Source: JAVVEZ01 sp032250895
GTDB lineage: Bacteria > Pseudomonadota > Gammaproteobacteria > Pseudomonadales > Pseudohongiellaceae
DNA length: 9,912 nucleotides
Assembly (NCBI GenBank): GCA_032250895.1
Contig: JAVVEZ010000106.1
Coordinates: forward strand, 1 to 9,912
Direction of reading: 5' to 3'
Translations under genes and position numbers: made by a program
Shown here: positions 1 to 6,369 of the stretch, piece after piece
How the letters are laid out: each line of letters begins with the position of its first letter
Numbering within the stretch: position 1 is the stretch's first letter
The notes under the pieces: model-generated
Database searches by the model: none
What the model was told of the DNA's origin: nothing
Seen by the model: only the letters and a program-made list of their open reading frames with translations

Positions 1-60
1 TTTCTGTTTCGGTGCTTTCTGTTTCGGTGCTTTCTGTTTCGGTGCTTTCTGTTTCGGTGC
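1..60. repeat. 15-bp tandem repeat, four exact copies, coding STETE in yhdP
   Basis: The unit TTTCTGTTTCGGTGC occurs four times head to tail with no mismatch and reaches the window edge, so the copy number may be higher. Read on the minus strand it encodes (STETE)n at YhdP residues 1047-1066, just after a diverged copy (TDTETG). The unit length is a multiple of three, so copy-number change would alter linker length without shifting the frame. Confidence 0.95.
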
Positions 61-3000
61 TTCCCGTCTCTGTATCGGTGGCAGCTTCCCCGGTCTGCGG
101 CAAACGCAGATAATCCAGGGCAATGAGATCAGGTTCCCTCGCATCATCCGGGAAGTCAAAGGTGCCTTTTATCTGATCATTCAGCAGATAGACATTCCAG
201 CCTGCCCGGGAGGGTTTCAACTGGACATTGATGTCGTGCAACTCTTGTCCGAAGAACTGCAAGCGATCAAAATTCACGTCGGCCAGGCGCAACAGATTCC
301 TGAGATTGTCTTCCTCTGAGCCATTTTCCGTCGTGACGATAAAATCCTCCCCCACTTTCTGCCAACCCCGCACGTCAAAATCGGCCAGTTCGCCACTGAT
401 CAGGATGCCCGGATCATCACTGCTGGATTGACGAAAGGCAAAGTCCCGGTTCAAGGGGCCAAAGCGAACCTGCCCCCGATCCAGGCCCTGCTCGTTCAGA
501 TACAGCTGTGCATAAAAATTGTCACCATAACGGGTGACAACCTGGCCTCGCCCAGCCATGAAATCAATGACCACTTGCAGATCTCTGGATTCTTCATCTG
601 TCTTTGTGAAGGGTTCCGGAAGCTTGACCATCAGCCCCCGCAGATCAGAGTTCAGGGTCAGACGGCTCGGGCGGGGGCCTGTCGCCGGAGCGCTGAAAAT
701 CTGCAGATCGGCCTCGTAATCCACCTCTCCTTCGGTGTAGGACAACAATTTCCGAACGAAGTCTGTTTGCTTTGACCAGTCGGCCAACAGGGTCTTCGAG
801 GTTCTGCCACGGCTGTAAATCCGGGTGCCGGTCTCGGTCAGGACGGAGCCCGGTACGGTTCGGCTGAACGTCAGTATGTCGGCACTGATCGGGTACCCGA
901 ACAAGGTCGCCCTGAGGTTTTCAGCATGCAGGCCCGCCACCGTGGAGTAATCCATGCGCCCGGCCAGATTTTCGAACGCCAGGCCATAATCCGGAATCGT
1001 CAGCTGAGAGGATTCGCTGGCCACGCTGACTTCCACCAGCGCCGTCTGATCCGTCATCCCCAAAGGCATGCGCAGATGGGCATTGACGTCAAGCAGGCCC
1101 GCTGCCTGCCAGCTGTCAATGTAGTCGCCAATAGTATTGTGCAGCGGTGTATTGCGCAAAAAATCCAGGCCCTGGCCGGCTTCCACCCGGCTCCCACCGG
1201 TAATTTCCAGCCAGGAACCCGGCAGCGCATCTTCCCGGGGCCTGATCCCGATCTGCGCCGAACTCAGTTTTATTCCACTGGTGTTGCCGTCTGCAATCCA
1301 GGCATCCGCTTTATTGTCGTCAATCCTGACCTGGCCATTGAGTGCCTCGAGCCTGGGCCAGTCCGGGAGAAATTTCAGGTCTGTATCCTGCAGCTGATAA
1401 AAAGACTGAATGGTTTTGTAATCTGGCGGAATGTTCTTGCCGAGCGTCCCCCTGAAAATAAGGCCGCTGTTCTTGATCTGGCCCGACAAAATGGCTGTAT
1501 CCAGCCAGTTTACGGTGCCCTCGAGACTGGCTATGGTGGGCAAATAATCGTCTTTCACCGCCAGGGCATCGGCGTCAAGAACCCCCAGCAGCACCGCCAG
1601 TTCAGAAACTATTTCACCCTGCTCATCCGAGCGGTTGGCCAGATCAAATTGAAGTCTGGCATGCATCCTGGCATTGCTGACATCCATCATCGTGGAGCGT
1701 GCCTTGAACTCCCCATCCTCCAGACGCCAGTGAATCCGGGTATTGGCATGATCATAATGCCAGCCGTGCTCAAACAGCCTGGGCAGGTGAATATAAAAAT
1801 CATTCGAATCGAGTTCCACCAGCCCACTGTCGCCATCTGCCTGTATATAGCCATTGATGCCGGAGACCGCTGGCGCAGACCGCCAGGCATCCACCCCCAC
1901 ATCCTGTAAATTACCGCTCAGATTGAAACCGCCCGGGTAGTTTCCGGAAAAATCGGTACTGATCCGGGCATGGGTCAGTCGACCGTCAGGGTTCAGATCG
2001 CGCAGGATGCTATCCGCCCGCTCCGGCAGGGTGCCGGAGGCCAGCAGCATGGCGCTGACAATACTCAGGTCGATGTCTTCCAGGCTGGCCTCGAGCGCCA
2101 GAGCTTCGCCACCGGTATTCAGTTCCAGAAAGATATCCGATGGCTGCCAGTGCCGGGAACCCCGGTCAAAAGCCAGATCCTCGATCCACACCTGCCAGTG
2201 GTCAGTCTCTGTCTGCTGCGCAGAAAGTTTCCATTGCGCCGCCCCGATCTCGTTGCTGCCCGCCGACTGAGTGGATTTGAGCAGGGCATCGACCTTGTCA
2301 AAGCGGCCCTGAACCTGACGAATGCCGTTCTGATCAGCACTCAGCCACATTTCCGCCCCGCCATCCAGTGCTGCCACTTGCAGGGTCTCGAAACTGTGCA
2401 AGACATTGAAATCGCTGAAAGCCGCCAGTTCCAGATTCAAATGAGCCAGCGCACTGAATTCAGTCCTCGGATCACCGTCAATTTCCAGACTCAGCCTGAG
2501 CGGTTTCGACTGTCCGGCCAGGTTTGCCTGCAATTGCAGTTCATGCAGATCCGTGCCGTTTCTCAATTCCAGCGTCGCTTGCTCAAAACGCATTCGACCG
2601 CCACCCGCAGTTTCCAATGTAATTCCCGTATTGCGCAGGGCCAGTTCGGAGGTGTTCAGAACGACATCGAGGAAGCGCTCGGTATAATCGGGGCCACCAC
2701 CCACGAAGCCCGCCAATGACCAGCCACCCCGGGCATTTTCGACCAGAGTCAGGTTCAGTTCCCGGATACCGACCTTGCCTATCACCCAATCCCGGCGCCA
2801 GAGGCTCTGCGGCACATCCAGTTGCAGTTCGAGATGCTTGAGCAGATGGGAACCGGCACGACCGGCTCCAGCACCAGTATCCGTAAAGGGTATATGCAGA
2901 TTTTCCAGCACGATGACCGGACTGTAGTGAAACCAGGCCCCGGAAATTGCGCCGATACTCACCTGTGTGCCCAGCAATTGTGACAATTCGGCTTCTATCA

Positions 3001-3199
3001 GACCTTTTTGACTGCCCAGTAGCGGAGTCAGGGTTCTGCCAGCGGCCAGACACAGGGCCACGATCACCAGCAGCAACAGCGAAAACCTGAACAGACAACG
3101 ACACAGCCAGCGCAGCAAGAGTCTCAGCCTGTCCAGAATAGTGATTGCCTTGGTGCCGTCAGAATTAATCTTGCCACCCTTGTCAGCAGACCCTGTCAA
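1..3199 (-). CDS. yhdP: YhdP-family AsmA-like envelope protein (3' end beyond window)
   Basis: The minus-strand frame is open without a stop from the stop at 3212-3214 to the left edge, giving 1066 visible codons. E. coli YhdP is about 1266 residues, so roughly the last 200 are missing. The family comprises inner-membrane-anchored, periplasm-spanning AsmA-like proteins that, with TamB and YdbH, move phospholipids to the outer membrane. The N-terminus has a basic stretch (RLRLLLRWLCRCLFRF, about residues 25-39), then one hydrophobic anchor (about 40-53), then a long beta-rich region with DUF3971/AsmA-like character. Family-like stretches near the end are DFDVRGWQKVG and ALDYLRLP (1027-1034), followed by an acidic, Thr-rich linker. 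The only plausible start is TTG at 3199, overlapping the rng stop as TTGA. No in-frame ATG or GTG precedes the anchor, and no clear Shine-Dalgarno is seen, so translation is probably coupled to rng. Family is clear; exact start less so. Confidence 0.86.
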   Translation of the reverse strand, partial: MTGSADKGGKINSDGTKAITILDRLRLLLRWLCRCLFRFSLLLLVIVALCLAAGRTLTPLLGSQKGLIEAELSQLLGTQVSIGAISGAWFHYSPVIVLENLHIPFTDTGAGAGRAGSHLLKHLELQLDVPQSLWRRDWVIGKVGIRELNLTLVENARGGWSLAGFVGGGPDYTERFLDVVLNTSELALRNTGITLETAGGGRMRFEQATLELRNGTDLHELQLQANLAGQSKPLRLSLEIDGDPRTEFSALAHLNLELAAFSDFNVLHSFETLQVAALDGGAEMWLSADQNGIRQVQGRFDKVDALLKSTQSAGSNEIGAAQWKLSAQQTETDHWQVWIEDLAFDRGSRHWQPSDIFLELNTGGEALALEASLEDIDLSIVSAMLLASGTLPERADSILRDLNPDGRLTHARISTDFSGNYPGGFNLSGNLQDVGVDAWRSAPAVSGINGYIQADGDSGLVELDSNDFYIHLPRLFEHGWHYDHANTRIHWRLEDGEFKARSTMMDVSNARMHARLQFDLANRSDEQGEIVSELAVLLGVLDADALAVKDDYLPTIASLEGTVNWLDTAILSGQIKNSGLIFRGTLGKNIPPDYKTIQSFYQLQDTDLKFLPDWPRLEALNGQVRIDDNKADAWIADGNTSGIKLSSAQIGIRPREDALPGSWLEITGGSRVEAGQGLDFLRNTPLHNTIGDYIDSWQAAGLLDVNAHLRMPLGMTDQTALVEVSVASESSQLTIPDYGLAFENLAGRMDYSTVAGLHAENLRATLFGYPISADILTFSRTVPGSVLTETGTRIYSRGRTSKTLLADWSKQTDFVRKLLSYTEGEVDYEADLQIFSAPATGPRPSRLTLNSDLRGLMVKLPEPFTKTDEESRDLQVVIDFMAGRGQVVTRYGDNFYAQLYLNEQGLDRGQVRFGPLNRDFAFRQSSSDDPGILISGELADFDVRGWQKVGEDFIVTTENGSEEDNLRNLLRLADVNFDRLQFFGQELHDINVQLKPSRAGWNVYLLNDQIKGTFDFPDDAREPDLIALDYLRLPQTGEAATDTETGSTETESTETESTETESTETE

Positions 3200-4680
3200 A
3201 ACAGCACCACATCAAATTGTTCTGCTGTATACATTGGTTCAACCTGAAAGCCGATTCTTTTGCCGGTCAGAACCTCGAGATCGGCAACGGTGGCGGACTC
3301 TTCGTCGAGCAGACGGTCCACAACCTGCTGGGAAGCCATGATCAGAAGTGAGTCATTCTCAAAAGCCCGGGCCACCCGCACCACCTCCCTGAACACCTCG
3401 TAGCAGACAGTCTCCGGGGTCTTCACGGAGCCGCGGCCCTTACAGCTTGGACACTCCTGACAGAGAATTTGTTCCAGACTCTCCCGGTTACGTTTTCTCG
3501 TCATTTCCACCAGACCCAACTCGGACATGGCCATGATCCGGGTTCTGGCACTATCCTTTTCCAGGGCCTTGCTCAGTGTCCGCAAGACCTGGCGACGGTG
3601 CTCCGCGTCCTCCATATCAATAAAATCCAGAATGATGATGCCGCCCAGATTTCTCACCCGAAGTTGCCGGGCACTGGCCTTGGCCGCTTCCAGATTCGTC
3701 TTGAAGATGGTCTCTTCCTGTTTGCGCAACCCGAGGAAAGCGCCGGTATTGACATCGATCGTGGTCATGGCCTCATTCTGGTCAATGACCAGATTGCCAC
3801 CCGACTTGAGTTTCACGGTACGATTCAATGCTTTCTCTATTTCGTCTTCAACGCCAAACAGGTCAAACAGGGGACGTTCATCATCGTAGAACTCGATGCG
3901 CTCGCAAATTTCCGGAATGAATTCTTCGGAAAATTTCAGGATATCCTCACAGGTCTGGCGCTCATCCACCCGGATTTTCTCCACCTGGGGCGTAATCAGG
4001 TCCCGCATGGCCCGCACATATAACAGCAGATCATGATAGATGACTTTTATTTCTCCTGCTGCGGCAGCATCGATCCGCTTTGCCACTGTGCTCCACAGTC
4101 TGCGCAGGAAGCGGATATCGGCAAGGATATCCGCTTCCTCTGCCCCTTCGGCTGCCGTTCGCAGGATAAATCCGCAGCGTCCGACGAGATCTTCCTGCTG
4201 CAGGCACGTGTTCATGAGCGCCAGCAGGCGCTGCCTTTCCTCTTCACTGTCGATTCTCTGGGACACAGCCACATGCTGACTGCCCGGCATGTACACCAGA
4301 TTACGGGAGGGGATCGAAAGGCGGGTGGTCAGTCTTGCACCCTTGCTGGCAATCGGTTCCTTGATGACCTGCACGACCAGCCACTGGCCTTCCCGGATCA
4401 AGGCACCAATCGCCGTTTCCGGGGGCGGCGCCATGTCAAAACCCTCCTTGTTGACCAGGGCAATGTCAGAAGCATGGATAAAAGCCGCCCGCTCCAGACC
4501 AATATCCACGAAGGCGGCCTGCATGCCAGGCATCACCCGCACCACCCTTCCCCTGTAGATATTGCCCACCGGGCCCAGCTTTCTGTTGCGCTCTATATAC
4601 AATTCCTGCAATAAGCCCTGATCGATCAGGGCCACCCGGGTCTCCAGGGGAGAGACGTTGATCAGGATCTCCGTACTCAT
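3196..4680 (-). CDS. rng: Ribonuclease G
   Basis: This is a 494-residue endoribonuclease of the RNase E/G family, close to the 489 residues of E. coli RNase G. The family cuts single-stranded AU-rich RNA, matures the 5' end of 16S rRNA and degrades some mRNAs. An S1-type RNA-binding domain spans about residues 35-120 (GNIYRGRVVRVMPGMQAAFVDIG near its start). The DNase I-like catalytic part carries the two metal-binding aspartates, D309 in TTIDVNTG and D352 in IILDFIDMED. The zinc-link cysteines are C410 and C413 in CPSCKGRG. The C-terminus is short, with no RNase E-type degradosome scaffold. ATG at 4680 overlaps the maf stop as ATGA, and its own stop overlaps the yhdP TTG, so the three genes form one coupled operon. 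Confidence 0.97.
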   Translation of the reverse strand: MSTEILINVSPLETRVALIDQGLLQELYIERNRKLGPVGNIYRGRVVRVMPGMQAAFVDIGLERAAFIHASDIALVNKEGFDMAPPPETAIGALIREGQWLVVQVIKEPIASKGARLTTRLSIPSRNLVYMPGSQHVAVSQRIDSEEERQRLLALMNTCLQQEDLVGRCGFILRTAAEGAEEADILADIRFLRRLWSTVAKRIDAAAAGEIKVIYHDLLLYVRAMRDLITPQVEKIRVDERQTCEDILKFSEEFIPEICERIEFYDDERPLFDLFGVEDEIEKALNRTVKLKSGGNLVIDQNEAMTTIDVNTGAFLGLRKQEETIFKTNLEAAKASARQLRVRNLGGIIILDFIDMEDAEHRRQVLRTLSKALEKDSARTRIMAMSELGLVEMTRKRNRESLEQILCQECPSCKGRGSVKTPETVCYEVFREVVRVARAFENDSLLIMASQQVVDRLLDEESATVADLEVLTGKRIGFQVEPMYTAEQFDVVLF

Positions 4681-5294
4681 GTCACACTGGCCTGCATGAT
4701 CAGTTCGGCACCCAGCCCGGACTGGGCCAGTAAATTGGCGGTTTCATACAGGGGCAGGCCGACCACGCCACTGTAACTGCCCTCCAGGCGTTCCACGAAC
4801 AAGGCTCCCAGACCCTGGATGGCATAGCCCCCGGCTTTGTCACAGGGCTCTCCGGTCTGCCAATAGGCTGTCATTTCTGCAGCTGTAATCGGCCTGAATA
4901 CCACCCGGGTCGTCGCCAGCGTCACGTGATACCTATCCTGCCATGCCAGGGCCACTGCCGTCATCACCTCATGCGCCCTGCCTGAGAGCCGGCTCAGCAT
5001 CTGCAAGCCATCCTCGCGGTTCTGCGGCTTCCCGAGCAGGCGGCCCTCACAGAGCACCACGGTATCGGCACCCAGTACCGGCAGTTTCGGATCTGCCATC
5101 GTCAGTGCCCGCAGCCCACCCACTGCCTTGGCGGCCGCCAGCCTCCGGACCAGGGACTCCGGATCTTCCCCGGCCTGCCGGCTTTCGTCGATCGGCTGCC
5201 GGATGACCTTGAAACGGATGCCCAGCTGTTCCAGCAGTTGCCGGCGCCGGGGTGATTCGGAGGCCAGATAAAGCAGCGTTTGCGGTAAGCTCAT
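4677..5294 (-). CDS. maf: Maf/YhdE nucleoside triphosphate pyrophosphatase
   Basis: A 205-residue Maf-fold nucleotide pyrophosphatase, full length for the family. YhdE-type members hydrolyse dTTP and UTP (and modified forms) to the monophosphate plus PPi, as housecleaning enzymes. Motifs seen: LASESPRRRQLL (10-21, phosphate-binding start of the fold), GADTVV with catalytic D77, GKP with K89, and CDKAGGYAIQG (151-161) with K153 and Q160. The last motif is of the YhdE kind rather than the YceF kind. It is the first visible gene of the maf-rng-yhdP operon. ATG at 5294 has AGGA about nine bases upstream, and a GATAAT hexamer on the minus strand (5316-5321) could be a -10, but no good -35 accompanies it. 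In many gammaproteobacteria mreBCD precedes maf; here nsrR lies divergently instead. Confidence 0.96.
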   Translation of the reverse strand: MSLPQTLLYLASESPRRRQLLEQLGIRFKVIRQPIDESRQAGEDPESLVRRLAAAKAVGGLRALTMADPKLPVLGADTVVLCEGRLLGKPQNREDGLQMLSRLSGRAHEVMTAVALAWQDRYHVTLATTRVVFRPITAAEMTAYWQTGEPCDKAGGYAIQGLGALFVERLEGSYSGVVGLPLYETANLLAQSGLGAELIMQASVT

Positions 5295-5363
5295 GGCAGT
5301 TTTCCTGAAAGCTGCATTATCGCCTAAACGACAAGGGCGTCATACCCTCTCCAAATTTCAGCT

Positions 5364-5390
5364 TTGCCAGCCATCCCCAATGACTATAGA
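5364..5390 (+). promoter_or_regulatory. Possible nsrR promoter
   Basis: TTGCCA (5364-5369) and TATAGA (5385-5390) are separated by 15 bases, shorter than the ideal 17. Transcription would begin near 5397, leaving about 34 bases before the ATG at 5431. If correct, this excludes the in-frame ATGs at 5293 and 5380 as starts. Weak match; inference only. Confidence 0.3.
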
Positions 5391-5430
5391 ATCAAAAAAT
5401 TGCCTGCCCGCCAGCATCCGGACATTTCCC

Positions 5431-5853
5431 ATGCGCCTGACAAGCCACACCGACTACGCACTCAGAGTCCTCCTGTATACCGGGGCTTCCGGGGAGACAG
5501 TGACCATCGCCAGGATATCCGAAGCCTTTGATATTTCCAGAGAGCATCTGCGCAAAGTGGTCCACACCCTGTCGCAGTTGGGCTACCTCGCCACCTCCCA
5601 GGGCCGTTACGGAGGCATCAGGCTGGCACTGGACCCCAGTGAAATCAACCTCAGGGACGTGGTTCTGCACTTTGAGAATACCAAAATCGTGGAATGCTTC
5701 GATGCCCAGAACAACACCTGCGCCATCGATGGCATGTGCGGTTTGAAACACGTACTGTTTCTTGCCCAGAAAAATTTTATGGACACCCTGGCCGGCTATC
5801 ACCTCAGCGACCTCATCAAAAACCCGAAGCTGATCGCCTTCAGTCGCCAATAA
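5431..5853 (+). CDS. nsrR: NsrR, NO-sensing Rrf2-family repressor
   Basis: A 140-residue Rrf2-family winged-helix regulator. NsrR carries an Fe-S cluster that reacts with NO, relieving repression of NO-detoxification genes. The N-terminus MRLTSHTDYALRVL is the canonical Rrf2 start. The frame is open back to an ATG at 5293, but the extra 46 residues are not Rrf2-like, so 5431 was chosen. The helix-turn-helix lies at about 26-50, followed by the wing GRYGGIRLA (58-66). Three cysteines, C89, C97 and C103, have C-X7-C-X5-C spacing like B. subtilis NsrR (C92/C100/C106) and unlike the X5-X5 spacing of IscR. D8 sits where Streptomyces NsrR has its aspartate cluster ligand. It lies directly upstream of a globin/reductase pair, the expected kind of target. 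Its start has no obvious Shine-Dalgarno. Confidence 0.88.
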   Translation: MRLTSHTDYALRVLLYTGASGETVTIARISEAFDISREHLRKVVHTLSQLGYLATSQGRYGGIRLALDPSEINLRDVVLHFENTKIVECFDAQNNTCAIDGMCGLKHVLFLAQKNFMDTLAGYHLSDLIKNPKLIAFSRQ

Positions 5854-5867
5854 TTGATCTGAATCAG
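5854..5867 (+). promoter_or_regulatory. FNR/DNR-type binding site
   Basis: TTGAT-CTGA-ATCAG immediately follows the nsrR stop and matches the FNR/ANR/DNR consensus TTGAT-N4-ATCAA at nine of ten positions. Its centre (5860.5) is about 52 bases upstream of the start point predicted from the promoter below, which is neither of the classic -41.5 or -61.5 spacings. This suggests oxygen or NO control by a CRP/FNR-family protein in addition to NsrR, but the site alone does not say which regulator or whether it activates. Confidence 0.5.
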
Positions 5868-5876
5868 AAATCGGGG

Positions 5877-5906
5877 TTGACCTCCCCCGGCAAATCAATT
5901 AATAAT
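5877..5906 (+). promoter_or_regulatory. Sigma70-like promoter of the globin-reductase operon
   Basis: TTGACC (5877-5882) and AATAAT (5901-5906), each five of six to consensus, are spaced 18 bases apart. Transcription would start near 5913, giving a leader of about 80 bases. The -10 overlaps the left arm of the inverted repeat proposed as the NsrR operator. Confidence 0.55.
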
Positions 5907-5924
5907 GTAAATGTAATACATGAT
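5902..5924. promoter_or_regulatory. Putative NsrR operator, 11-1-11 inverted repeat
   Basis: Arms ATAATGTA (5902-5909) and TACATGAT (5917-5924) are reverse complements except at one position and are separated by seven bases, giving 23 bp of 11-1-11 geometry. The inner 17 bases match the known NsrR consensus ATGYATTT-N-AAATRCAT at 13 of 16 specified positions. The site overlaps the promoter -10 and likely start point, a position that would block RNA polymerase. It lies next to an nsrR gene and in front of a globin. Confidence 0.6.
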
Positions 5925-5995
5925 TAAAAACAAACCTGCTCTCTACATTGACCCATCGTATTGAGATAACAATCAAACGGTAAAGGAGATTTCCC

Positions 5996-6352
5996 ATGAC
6001 CAACGTATACGAACAGATTGGCGGTGCTGCTGCCGTTGATACCGCAGTGGATATTTTTTACAGAAAAGTACTGTCAGATCCCCTGATCAGCCACTTCTTC
6101 GACAAGGTCGACATGGACAGACAGATTGCCAAACAGAAATCCTTTCTGACCATGGCCTTTGGCGGACCGAACAATTATACCGGCAAGGATATGCGTGCAG
6201 CACACAAGGATATGCATTTGACCGAAGCGCACTTCAACGCCGTTGCCGGCCATCTGGTCGCCACCCTAGAGGAACTGAAGGTTCCACAGAATCTTATCGA
6301 TGAGGTCATGGCCATCGTTGCCAGCACCCACGATGACGTCCTCAACCTCTGA
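5996..6352 (+). CDS. glbN: Group I truncated hemoglobin (2-on-2 globin)
   Basis: A 118-residue truncated hemoglobin of the GlbN/trHbN group. Members bind O2 tightly, and several oxidise NO to nitrate when supplied with electrons. The start MTNVYEQIGGAAAVDTAVD closely resembles cyanobacterial GlbN. The proximal heme ligand is H70 (F8, in RAAHKDMH). Distal-pocket residues by alignment are Y22 (B10), Q43 (E7), K46 (E10) and Q47 (E11). Synechocystis GlbN has its sixth heme ligand His at E10; here that residue is Lys, so a penta-coordinate, ligand-ready heme is expected. The glycine motif AFGGPNNYTG follows helix E. AAAGGAGA at 5982-5989 is an almost perfect Shine-Dalgarno six bases before the ATG, suggesting strong expression when derepressed. 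The reductase gene starts 17 bases after the stop. NO dioxygenase activity is inferred from context. Confidence 0.95.
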   Translation: MTNVYEQIGGAAAVDTAVDIFYRKVLSDPLISHFFDKVDMDRQIAKQKSFLTMAFGGPNNYTGKDMRAAHKDMHLTEAHFNAVAGHLVATLEELKVPQNLIDEVMAIVASTHDDVLNL

Positions 6353-6369
6353 TTGGCGGTTTTTCATTC

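Noticed and set aside
926..1909. Long plus-strand open frame (327 codons) opposite yhdP, and similar ones at 428-775 and 1970-2719
   Set aside because: They lie antisense to a continuous 1066-codon YhdP frame, in the codon-aligned antisense register that is often open in GC-rich genes. The translations show no domain, and no Shine-Dalgarno or promoter was evident.
2583..3104. Minus-strand open frame of 173 codons within the yhdP region
   Set aside because: It is out of frame with YhdP. I read the YhdP frame through this stretch without a stop, and the alternative translation has no recognisable fold.
3469..4614. Plus-strand open frames opposite rng (3469-4023, 4033-4614)
   Set aside because: Antisense shadows of a complete RNase G gene with intact motifs.
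5293..5430. Longer nsrR start at 5293 or 5380
   Set aside because: The extra residues are not Rrf2-like. MRLTSHTDY at 5431 is the standard family start and places D8 correctly as a possible cluster ligand.
5876..5890. GGGG-CCCC hairpin after nsrR as a terminator
   Set aside because: Only four to five pairs, no T-run follows, and it overlaps the -35 element of the globin promoter.
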